Below, piece after piece: positions 54,512 to 62,059 of a stretch of DNA of 64,000 nucleotides. Source of the DNA: Microbacterium pumilum. GTDB taxonomy: Bacteria > Actinomycetota > Actinomycetes > Actinomycetales > Microbacteriaceae. A program made the translations under genes and the position numbers. The stretch is taken from positions 868,001 to 932,000 of the forward strand of contig NZ_BAAAOH010000001.1 of the NCBI RefSeq assembly GCF_039530225.1. The letters are read 5' to 3'. Numbering within the stretch: position 1 is the first letter of the stretch; each line of letters opens with the position of its first letter. The notes under the pieces were generated by a model, which was not told the origin of the DNA, ran no database searches, and saw only the letters and a list, made by a program, of their open reading frames with translations.

Positions 54512-55375
54512 ATGACCGTCTATCCGGTCGCCGGCCCCGCCTCGTGCCGCATCGAGGTGCAGATGGGTCGCGTCGAGGTCATCGCCGAACAGCGCGACGA
54601 CGTGAGTGTCGAGATCGCACCTGCGAATCCGCGCCGCTCGGGTGATCGGAGTGCCGCAGAGGGGGTTCGGGTCACGCACGCCGGCGCCGACGTCAGCATC
54701 ATCGGACCGTACCGGCTGAATCTGTTCGGGCCGGGCGACTCGGTCGAGGTCGTGGTGCGCGTGCCAGAGGCGTCCGATGCGTCGGTGTCGGTGAAGTACG
54801 GCTCGACGCACCTCTCGGGAAGCCTCGGCACCGTGCGACTGGCCCTCGACTACGGCGATGCCACCATCGAGCGCGCGGGGCGCGCCGATCTCGGGCTCGG
54901 TCACGGCGAGCTTCGCGTCGAGAACATTTCGGGCGACGCGGATGTGACGCTCAAGTCGGGGCGGGCCCGCATCCGTCATGTCGGCGGGGCGCTGCGGCTC
55001 AAAGGCTCGGATGCCGGCATCGACGTCGGCACGGTCGTCGGCATGGCCGACATCGCCACGTCGAGCGGCGTCGTGCAGCTGGGCGACCCCGGTCCGGCGC
55101 TGACGGTGCGATCCGCCTACGGACCCGTCCGCATCCGCGAGCTCACACGCGGCGCCGCGCGCATCGAGGCCTCGTATGGCGCGGTGACCCTCGGGGTGCG
55201 CCGAGGGACGCCGGTCTGGCTCGACGCATCGAGCAGGCATGGCATCGTGCGCAACGACCTGTCGGCCGACCCCGGACCCGCCGACGGCGAAGACACCCTC
55301 GAGGTGCACGCCCGCACCGGCTACGGCGACATCAGCCTGCATCGCGCGTCACCCGGAGCCGCCGAGAGTCTCTGA
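54512..55375 (+). CDS. DUF4097 beta-strand repeat protein
   Basis: The 287-residue protein is made of short beta-strand repeats typical of DUF4097 (adhesin-like right-handed helix): VKYGSTHLSGSLGTV, LDYGDATIERAGRAD, LKSGRARIRHVGG, TSSGVVQLGDPG, ASYGAVTLGVRRG and RTGYGDISLHRASP, each with a YG/SG turn. No signal peptide or membrane helix is visible, so it is likely cytoplasmic. Its start lies one base after the RHH gene stop. The role is unknown; location with the exporter suggests sensing or scaffolding. Confidence 0.85.
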   Translation: MTVYPVAGPASCRIEVQMGRVEVIAEQRDDVSVEIAPANPRRSGDRSAAEGVRVTHAGADVSIIGPYRLNLFGPGDSVEVVVRVPEASDASVSVKYGSTHLSGSLGTVRLALDYGDATIERAGRADLGLGHGELRVENISGDADVTLKSGRARIRHVGGALRLKGSDAGIDVGTVVGMADIATSSGVVQLGDPGPALTVRSAYGPVRIRELTRGAARIEASYGAVTLGVRRGTPVWLDASSRHGIVRNDLSADPGPADGEDTLEVHARTGYGDISLHRASPGAAESL

Positions 55376-55447
55376 CGCACGCGCTCCACCACCGCCGGGT
55401 CACGTGCCCCGTCGGTCTCTCCACCAACCGAAAGAAGGGGAACGACG

Positions 55448-56401
55448 ATGACCGCTGCCATCGAGACGACACGGCTCACGAAGTCGTTCGGCGACCAGGT
55501 CGTGCTGGACCGCATCGATCTCGACATCCCGTCGGGCGGCGTGTTCGCTCTGCTCGGACCGAACGGCGCCGGCAAGACGACCATGATCCACATCCTCTCC
55601 ACCCTGCTGCGACCCGACGCGGGAACAGCACGCGTCGCCGGCCACGATGTCGTGCGCCAGGCCGAAGCCGTCCGCGCCGCGATCGGCGTGACCGGTCAGT
55701 TCTCGGCCGTCGACGCCCTCATGACGGGCGAGGAGAACCTGCGCCTCATGGCCGACCTCCGTCACCTCGGACGCAGCGAGGGCAGGAGGCGCGTTGCGGA
55801 GCTGCTCGAGCGTTTCGAGCTGACGGATGCCGCGCGCAAGCCGCTCGCGATCTACTCCGGGGGCATGCGCCGCCGACTCGACCTGGCGATGACCCTGATC
55901 TCGCGGCCGGCGATCGTCTTCCTGGACGAACCGACCACCGGCCTGGATCCCCGCAGCCGCGCCGAGATGTGGAGCATCGTGCGCGAACTCGTCGCAGCCG
56001 GCACGACGATCCTGCTGACGACGCAGTACCTGGAGGAGGCCGACCAGCTCGCCGACCGCATCGCAGTGATGAACGCGGGCACGATCGTCGCCGACGGGAC
56101 ACCGGCCGAACTGAAGCGGGTCGTGCCCGGTGGCCGCATCCGTCTCGAGTTCGACGATTCGGAGTCGGTGGATGCGGCGGCCCGCGCGTTCGCGGACGCC
56201 ACCCGCGACGACCAGGCGCTGGCGATCGATGTGCCGAGCGACGGCGGGTTCGCCTCGCTCCGTTCATTGATGGACCGCCTCGACCACGACGGGCTCGAGG
56301 CCCGTTCGCTCAGCATCCACACTCCGGACTTGGACGACGTCTTCTTCAGCCTGACCGGCCGAGCGGGCGCCGCCGGAACCGCTGAGAAGGAGGTGGCATG
56401 A
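55448..56401 (+). CDS. ABC exporter ATPase, DrrA type
   Basis: The 317-residue ATPase carries Walker A GPNGAGKTT (about residues 39-47), signature YSGGMRRRLDLAMTL, Walker B AIVFLDEPTTGLDP and the switch Gln/His region. The C-terminal 90 residues match the DrrA (daunorubicin resistance) subgroup. AAGGGG precedes the ATG. With the following membrane protein it forms an exporter of hydrophobic drugs, lipids or peptides; the cargo is unknown. It is 72 bases behind the DUF4097 gene. Confidence 0.93.
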   Translation: MTAAIETTRLTKSFGDQVVLDRIDLDIPSGGVFALLGPNGAGKTTMIHILSTLLRPDAGTARVAGHDVVRQAEAVRAAIGVTGQFSAVDALMTGEENLRLMADLRHLGRSEGRRRVAELLERFELTDAARKPLAIYSGGMRRRLDLAMTLISRPAIVFLDEPTTGLDPRSRAEMWSIVRELVAAGTTILLTTQYLEEADQLADRIAVMNAGTIVADGTPAELKRVVPGGRIRLEFDDSESVDAAARAFADATRDDQALAIDVPSDGGFASLRSLMDRLDHDGLEARSLSIHTPDLDDVFFSLTGRAGAAGTAEKEVA

Positions 56402-57201
56402 TGAACGCCCTGCTGTACACCGTGACCGACGCGCTGACGATGTCGCGCCGCAACCTCGTGCATGCGTTGAGGTACCCGCTCATCGCGTACCTCATCGCGC
56501 TGCCGGTCGTCTTCCTGCTGCTGTTCGTCTACGTGCTCGGCGGCACGCTCGGCGCGGGCCTTCCCGGTGCCGGCCTCCCCGCCGGCGGCACGGCGTCGTA
56601 CCTCCAGTACGTCGTGCCGGGAGTGCTTCTGCTCTCTGTCGCAGGCGGCGCCACGGGGCCTGCGATCTCGGTCTCGCAGGACATGACCGAGGGGATCATC
56701 GCGCGCTTCCGCACCATGAACATCTCGCGATCGGCGGTGCTCGGCGGCCACGTCATCGGCAACCTCATCCAGCTCATGCTCGCGACGATCGTGGTGATCG
56801 GCATCGCCGTGCTGATCGGGTTCCGCGCACCCGCGAATGTCTGGGGTTGGCTCGGCACTGTCGGCGTGCTCACCCTGATCGCCTTCGCCATGTGCTGGCT
56901 CGGGGTCGCGTTCGGCGTCTACGCCAGGGGCGTCGAGAGTGCGAGCAACCTGCCGATGCCGATCATGATCCTGCCGCTCCTCGGCAGCGGCTTCGTGCCG
57001 ACCGACTCGATGCCTGCGTGGCTGCAGTGGTTCGCCGAGTGGCAGCCGTTCACGCCGTTCACCGAGACGGTGCGGTCGCTGCTGTTCGGCACGCCGATGG
57101 AGATGAACGGATGGCTCACGCTGGCGTGGTGCGCGGGCATCGCGATCGTCGGCTGGGTGTGGGCCCGCTACCTGTACGAGCGGAAGTCGGTGCGCCCGTA
57201 G
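56398..57201 (+). CDS. ABC exporter membrane protein, DrrB type
   Basis: The 267-residue protein has six hydrophobic helices and the ABC-2 membrane signature: DMTEGIIARFRTMNISRSAVLGGHVIGN (in part, around residues 96-124) and LPLLGSGFVPTDSMPAWLQWFAEWQPFTP. It overlaps the ATPase gene by 4 bases. It forms the pore of the DrrAB-type exporter. It is convergent with the APC permease gene. Confidence 0.92.
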   Translation: MMNALLYTVTDALTMSRRNLVHALRYPLIAYLIALPVVFLLLFVYVLGGTLGAGLPGAGLPAGGTASYLQYVVPGVLLLSVAGGATGPAISVSQDMTEGIIARFRTMNISRSAVLGGHVIGNLIQLMLATIVVIGIAVLIGFRAPANVWGWLGTVGVLTLIAFAMCWLGVAFGVYARGVESASNLPMPIMILPLLGSGFVPTDSMPAWLQWFAEWQPFTPFTETVRSLLFGTPMEMNGWLTLAWCAGIAIVGWVWARYLYERKSVRP

Positions 57202-57237
57202 CCCACCGATCGCTGAGCCGCAGGCCGGTCGCATCGG

Positions 57238-57261
57238 CCCTTCGACAAGCTCAGGGACCGG
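57238..57261. repeat. dispersed palindrome-related repeat (CCTTCGACAAGCTCAGGGACC)
   Basis: The copy lies in the 63-base gap between the convergent DrrB-type and APC genes. It carries CTTCGACAAGCTCAGGGACC exactly, as does the fuller pattern in other actinobacterial genomes. Related copies are at 43320 and, in reverse, inside the M20 gene at 60604-60694. It probably has no coding function here. Confidence 0.85.
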
Positions 57262-57264
57262 GGA

Positions 57265-59442
57265 TCAGGATGCCGGAGGGGCGGACGTTATCGGCACCGA
57301 CGGGTCGGGATCCTCGGCGGTCAGCCCACCACGCTCCTGACCCGGAAGCGGACGCGAGCGGCGGCCGTAGATGAGCTCCGACGAGTCGAGCAGCCACGGC
57401 ACGAGGTTGATCGACACCCCGTGGATGAGCATGAGCTGGTTGGCGATGCGCCGCGAGCGGCGGTTGTGCAGGATCGTCTCCCACCAGTGGCCGACGATGT
57501 ACTGCGGCAGGTAGACCGTCACGATCGACGATCCGTGCGACGCCCGATATTCGCGGATGAACTGCGCCACCGGACTCGCGAAGGTGCGGTACGGCGACTC
57601 GATGATCACCAGCGGAATCGGGATCTCGTGCTTCTGCCACTGACGCTGCAGGGCCTCGGACTCCTCCTTGCTCACTGCGACATGGATGGCGAGAGTCTTG
57701 TCGTGCGTCGCGGCCAGAGCGTAGTCGATGGCCTTGATCACCGGCTTCTGCAGCCGATTGACGAGGATGAGGGCGACATCCCCCTCCGACCCGAAGTGCG
57801 TCTGGTCGTCTACCGCGATCTCGTGCTCGACGTCGCGGTAGTAGCGGTTCACGCCGATCATCAGGGTCGCGAGGATCGGGATCATGATGAAGACCAGATA
57901 CGCACCGTGCGTGAACTTCGTGATGGTGACGATCACGAGCACGAAGACGGTGAGCGTCGCTCCGACGGAGTTGATGACGAGCCCGATCTTCGCGCCTCGC
58001 CGCTCGCGGCGGATGCCCTGCGGCGAGATGGGCGTGAAGCCAGGCACGGCGCGCGATGCGACGGCCGACGGACCGTCCTGCGGCAGGGTGCTCAGCGAGG
58101 TCCAGGCGGCCGTGTCGACGGCGGTCGCGGCGACCTGCTCGGTCGTGGCGAGGTCTCGCAGCAGCCGTCGCCAATGGCGCACCATGCCGATCTGACCCAG
58201 GGAGAACGAGATGAAGACGCCGATGATGTAGAGCTGGATGAGAGTGGTGAGATTCGCCTGGAAGATGACCAGGATGCCGATCGCCGCGATGCCCAGGATG
58301 ACCATGCCGTTCGAGAACACGAGTCGGTCGCCGCGGGTGTTGAGCGCCTTCGGCGCGTAGCCGTCGCGGGCGAGGACGGAGCCCAGCAAGGGGAACCCGT
58401 TGAACGCCGTGTTCGCGGCGAGCAGGAGGACGCAGGCCGTCGCCGCCTGGATGACGAAGAACGGGATGGACCCGACGCCGAAGGTCGCACCCGCGACCTG
58501 CGCCATGAGGCTCGGCTGCGGCTGATTCTCGCAGTCGAAGCCCTGCAGGTTGCAGGGGTCCTCGGAGTAGTGGACTCCCGAGTACAGCGCCAGGGCGGTG
58601 AGCCCGGCGAACAGCAGGACCGCGATCGTGCCCATGAGCACGAGCGTCGCCTGCGCGTTGCGCACCTTCGGCTTGCGGAACGCCGGCACGCCATTGGCCA
58701 CCGCTTCGACGCCGGTCAGTGCCGAGCATCCGCTCGAGAAGGCACGCAGCACGAGCAGGATGAAGGCGGCCTGGGTCAGAGATTGCCCCTGCACCGTGTA
58801 GTCGGCGCTCGACGCCACGGGTGGGTCGCCGAGGGCCGTACGTGCGAGACCGATGACGATCATGAGCGCGACAGACCCGATGAAGATGTAGGTCGGCAGC
58901 GCGAACACGAGTGACGCCTCGCGCACGCCGCGAAGGTTCACGATGACGATCACGATCACGAAGCCGACCGCGAGCTCGACCCGCCAGGGGTTCAGCTCGG
59001 GCACCGCGGAGATGATGTTGTCGACTCCCGATGCGACCGAAACAGCGACGGTCAGCACGTAGTCGACCAGCAGCGCCGAGGCCACGACCACGCCGGGGAT
59101 CTCACCCAGGTTCTTCGAGGCGACCTCGTAGTCTCCGCCGCCGGAGGGGTAGGCCTTGATGAGCTGGCGATAGCTGATCACGACCACCGCCAGGACGATG
59201 ACGACGGCCAGTGCGATCCACGGCGCGAAGACGAGGAACGCAAGTCCTCCGGTGAGGAGGATCATCAGCAGCTCCTGCGGAGCGTAGGCCACCGAGCTCA
59301 GTGCGTCCGACGCGAAGATCGGCAGAGCCATCTTCTTCGGCAGCAGCTGGTCGTCGAGTTTGTGCGAGGTGAGCGGGTCGCCGATGATGAGGCGCTTGGC
59401 GATCGGGGGCTCATCCCGCGGCTCGCGACTTTCAGTTGTCAC
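57265..59442 (-). CDS. APC superfamily permease, KimA-like
   Basis: The 725-residue transporter has about twelve membrane helices in its first 480 residues and a soluble C-terminal domain (about 500-700). The N-terminus KRLIIGDPLTSHKLDDQLLP and SSVAYAPQELLMIL resemble the KimA (YdaO) group, which imports K+ by symport with H+, and the C-terminal RYYRDVEHEIAVDD part is also seen there. Amino-acid permeases are the alternative. The GTG at 59442 was chosen; an earlier GTG at 59472 is equally lacking a ribosome site. Convergent with the DrrB-type gene. Confidence 0.78.
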   Translation of the reverse strand: MTTESREPRDEPPIAKRLIIGDPLTSHKLDDQLLPKKMALPIFASDALSSVAYAPQELLMILLTGGLAFLVFAPWIALAVVIVLAVVVISYRQLIKAYPSGGGDYEVASKNLGEIPGVVVASALLVDYVLTVAVSVASGVDNIISAVPELNPWRVELAVGFVIVIVIVNLRGVREASLVFALPTYIFIGSVALMIVIGLARTALGDPPVASSADYTVQGQSLTQAAFILLVLRAFSSGCSALTGVEAVANGVPAFRKPKVRNAQATLVLMGTIAVLLFAGLTALALYSGVHYSEDPCNLQGFDCENQPQPSLMAQVAGATFGVGSIPFFVIQAATACVLLLAANTAFNGFPLLGSVLARDGYAPKALNTRGDRLVFSNGMVILGIAAIGILVIFQANLTTLIQLYIIGVFISFSLGQIGMVRHWRRLLRDLATTEQVAATAVDTAAWTSLSTLPQDGPSAVASRAVPGFTPISPQGIRRERRGAKIGLVINSVGATLTVFVLVIVTITKFTHGAYLVFIMIPILATLMIGVNRYYRDVEHEIAVDDQTHFGSEGDVALILVNRLQKPVIKAIDYALAATHDKTLAIHVAVSKEESEALQRQWQKHEIPIPLVIIESPYRTFASPVAQFIREYRASHGSSIVTVYLPQYIVGHWWETILHNRRSRRIANQLMLIHGVSINLVPWLLDSSELIYGRRSRPLPGQERGGLTAEDPDPSVPITSAPPAS

Positions 59443-59554
59443 GGCGGGCGACACTACGCCTGTCGGGGGCACTGTGCAATCTGGATCGCCGCGAGAGTGA
59501 ACACATCGCGCAGACGTCCACTGCGGGTGCGCGGGGAACGACGGTGGCGCGGGC

Positions 59555-60859
59555 TCAGCGCGAGCCCAGGAACTCCCTCGCCGCGACCACGAGCGCGTCG
59601 ACGCCGCGCGTCAGCGTGGGCTGCAGCACGGGTGCGAAGAAGGGCGAGTGGTTCGTCGGAACGTCTCGCTCGATCGTGCCGGCGGCTGCGGCATCCGCGT
59701 ACTGCTGCGGGTCGACCCCTCCCCAGAACCAGAAGACGAGCGGAACGCCGGCCTCGCGGGCGAACCACGACACGTCCTCGCTGCCCGTGAACATGCCCGG
59801 GTCGATGACGGTGCCGGCACCGAACTCGCGGTCGAACGCGGCCGTCACACGCGCCGTGGCGTCGACGTCGTTGATGGTCGGCGGGAGGGTGTGGTCGACG
59901 ACGATCACAGGCTGCTCTTCGGCTCCGGATGCCGCGGCCTCCGCCCGGACGACCCGCTCCACCTTGGCCATCACCCGTTCGCGCGCCTCCTCGTCGGGGT
60001 AGCGAAGGCTCAGTTCGAGCTTCGCCTCGGCGGGGATGATGTTGTTCTTGAGCCCGGCGTGGATCGATCCCACGGTGACCACCGCGACATCCCGCGGGTC
60101 GACCTCGCGAGAGACGATCGTCTGCAGCCGCATCACTGTCGCGGCTGCCATGACGACAGGATCGATCGTGGAGTGGGGGCGTGAGCCGTGCCCGCCGCGG
60201 CCGTGAAGCGTGACGGTGAGGCCGTCGGATGCCGCCATCTGGGTGCCGGGGCGGACGCCGATGACGCCGGAGGGCAGGGGTGTGACGTGCTGGCCGAGCA
60301 CGACGTCGGGCCTGGGGAAGCGATCGAGCACGCCGTCTGCGATCATCGCCTGCGACCCGGCGCCGTACTCCTCGGCGGGCTGGAAGATGGCCACGAGCGT
60401 GCCCGACCACTCGTCGCCCACCGCGACCAGGCGTTCGAGCGCACCCAGCAGAGCCGTGACGTGCATGTCGTGCCCGCACGCGTGCATCACGGGCACATCG
60501 GTGCCCGAAGGGTCGGTCCCGCGTGCCGTGCTCGCATATTCGAGGCCGGTGCGCTCCTCGACCGGAAGGGCATCCATGTCGGCGCGGAGCCACACGACCG
60601 GGCCCTCGGCCCCTGAGCTCGTCGTGCCCTCGGTCCCTGAGCTTGTCGTGGCCTGCCCAGAGCTTGTCGTGGCCTGCCCAGAGCTTGTCGAAGGGTTTCG
60701 GATGACGGCGGCGACGCCGGTCTTGCCGATGCCCTCTTCGAACTCGATGCCGAGGTCGGTGAGGTGGCGCGTGATGATCCCCGCGGTCCGCGTCTCCTGG
60801 AACGACAGCTCGGGATGCCGGTGCAGGTCGATGTAGAGGGCTTCGAGGTCGATCGTCAT
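59555..60859 (-). CDS. M20 family amidohydrolase with repeat-encoded insertion
   Basis: The 434-residue enzyme is of the IAA-amino-acid hydrolase/N-acyl-amino-acid deacylase group. Metal ligands lie in MHACGHDMHV (about residues 125-134) and AEEYGAG, and the dimerisation strand GRGGHGSRPHSTIDP is present; FGAGTVIDPGMFTGSEDVSWF and TNHSPFFAP close the fold. Residues 55-86 (STSSGQATTSSGQATTSSGT onwards) are low-complexity and correspond to four copies of the dispersed repeat in the DNA. The rest of the protein is continuous, so the insertion is in frame. Substrate unknown. Confidence 0.9.
   Translation of the reverse strand: MTIDLEALYIDLHRHPELSFQETRTAGIITRHLTDLGIEFEEGIGKTGVAAVIRNPSTSSGQATTSSGQATTSSGTEGTTSSGAEGPVVWLRADMDALPVEERTGLEYASTARGTDPSGTDVPVMHACGHDMHVTALLGALERLVAVGDEWSGTLVAIFQPAEEYGAGSQAMIADGVLDRFPRPDVVLGQHVTPLPSGVIGVRPGTQMAASDGLTVTLHGRGGHGSRPHSTIDPVVMAAATVMRLQTIVSREVDPRDVAVVTVGSIHAGLKNNIIPAEAKLELSLRYPDEEARERVMAKVERVVRAEAAASGAEEQPVIVVDHTLPPTINDVDATARVTAAFDREFGAGTVIDPGMFTGSEDVSWFAREAGVPLVFWFWGGVDPQQYADAAAAGTIERDVPTNHSPFFAPVLQPTLTRGVDALVVAAREFLGSR
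60604..60694. repeat. four tandem copies of the dispersed repeat inside the M20 gene
   Basis: Copies of CC(C/A)GAGCT(T/C)GTCG lie at about 60611-60624, 60634-60649, 60657-60672 and 60677-60694, with period 20-23 bases. The last copy continues as CGAAGGG, as in the repeat at 57238. On the coding strand they read as (T)TSSG(Q/T) units. Such in-frame insertions are known for this element in other actinobacteria. Confidence 0.85.
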
Positions 60860-60918
60860 GACCCCGAGCCTAACCGCGTGCTCGCCGCGGTTCCGTCCGG
60901 CCGGCTCGCCTCACCTCC

Positions 60919-60996
60919 CCCCCAACCGGTTACGGACGCGACGCGCCGCGGCGCGCACCGCGGCGACGGCGTGTCGCGTCCGTAACCGGTTGGGGG
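60919..60996. repeat. 24-bp perfect inverted repeat with AACCGGTT cores
   Basis: Arms at 60919-60942 and 60973-60996 are perfect reverse complements (CCCCCAACCGGTTACGGACG and so on) around a 30-base GC-rich spacer. It begins where the LacI gene stops and lies 60 bases ahead of the M20 gene start on the minus strand. Each arm holds the 8-base palindrome AACCGGTT with a central CG, like a LacI-type core; cores are 60 bases apart. It could act as a terminator of the LacI transcript, as operators for the M20 gene, or as a mobile repeat. Confidence 0.75.
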
Positions 60997-62025
60997 TCAG
61001 GGGCGGTGGCGGGCCGTCGAACCCCGCACGGTCAGCTCGTAGGGCAGGCGCGCCGGCTCGACGTGCGGCGCATCGGGGCCGGCGGGCTCGAGCTCCGCGA
61101 GGATCGCGTCGGTCGCACGCTCGCCCTGCCGGCGCGGGAACTGGTCGACCGTGGTCAGGCGGAAGAACTCGCCGAGCTCGTGCCCGTCGATCCCCATTAC
61201 CGACACGTCCTCCGGGACGCGATAGCCCAGCTCTCGGGCGGCCAGGATCGCGCCGATCGCCATCTCGTCGGACGCCGCGAAGATCGCACTCGGCAGTCCC
61301 CCGGGCCGGCCCAGCAGCTGCTTCGCGGCACGGAACCCGCCTTCGATCGTGAAGTCGGCGGGCTCGTAGCGAGCCGGTACGGCCGGGATGCCGGCATCCG
61401 CCAGCGCGATCTCGAACCCTTGGCGCCTGCGAGTCGGGATGTGGAAGTCGACGTCGAACTCGTGGCTGGCGCCGATGTGCGCGATCTCGCGGTGGCCCAG
61501 CGCGAGGAGGTGCTGGGTCGCGAGTCTGGCGACCTCGACATCGTCGACGGTCAGCGTCGTCAGGCGCGCGTTCGGGCCGCCTATCGCGATCACCGGGAGG
61601 CCGAGCTCCAGCAGCCGATCGGTCTCGGACTCGCCGAGCTCGATCGAGATCGCGATGACGCCGTCGACTCGCTGTCGGCGCAGGAAGGTCTCGAAGACGG
61701 TCTCGCGCTCGGTGCGATCGGCGGTGAGGCTGTAGAGCGTGATGTCGTAGCCACGGCGCATCAGGGCCGCCGCGATGCCGCTGAGCACCGTGCTGAAGAA
61801 CCAGCGGTCGAGGAACGGCACGAGCACGCCGATGTTGCGGGTACGACCCGAGGCGAGACTCGATGCGGAGGCCGAGACCACATAGCCGAGGGTCTTGGCC
61901 GCCGCCTCGACGCGAGCCCGGGTCGAGTCCGAGACAGGGCCGCGACCGCTGAGCGTGCGCGAGACGGTCGCCGTCGAGACGCCCGCGTGACGCGCGACCT
62001 CGTCGATGCTCACCACGTACGTCAC
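60997..62025 (-). CDS. LacI family transcriptional regulator
   Basis: The 342-residue protein has a LacI-type helix-turn-helix and hinge (SIDEVARHAGVSTATVSRTL, residues 6-60) and a sensor domain with NIGVLVPFLDRWFF, LPVIAIGGPN and SAIFAASDEMAIGA. It lies 34 bases downstream of the alpha-glucosidase gene on the same strand and probably controls it through the operator at 63751. The GTG at 62025 is used; GTG codons at residues 4 and 5 are possible starts. Effector is likely a sugar. Confidence 0.93.
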   Translation of the reverse strand: MTYVVSIDEVARHAGVSTATVSRTLSGRGPVSDSTRARVEAAAKTLGYVVSASASSLASGRTRNIGVLVPFLDRWFFSTVLSGIAAALMRRGYDITLYSLTADRTERETVFETFLRRQRVDGVIAISIELGESETDRLLELGLPVIAIGGPNARLTTLTVDDVEVARLATQHLLALGHREIAHIGASHEFDVDFHIPTRRRQGFEIALADAGIPAVPARYEPADFTIEGGFRAAKQLLGRPGGLPSAIFAASDEMAIGAILAARELGYRVPEDVSVMGIDGHELGEFFRLTTVDQFPRRQGERATDAILAELEPAGPDAPHVEPARLPYELTVRGSTARHRP

Positions 62026-62059
62026 CCCACTTCGGGCTCGCCCCGCACCCGCGGGCTGC

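Noticed and set aside
59443..59554. A cyclic di-AMP (ydaO) riboswitch ahead of the KimA-like gene
   Set aside because: The gap is only about 110 bases and shows none of the long conserved structure of that riboswitch.
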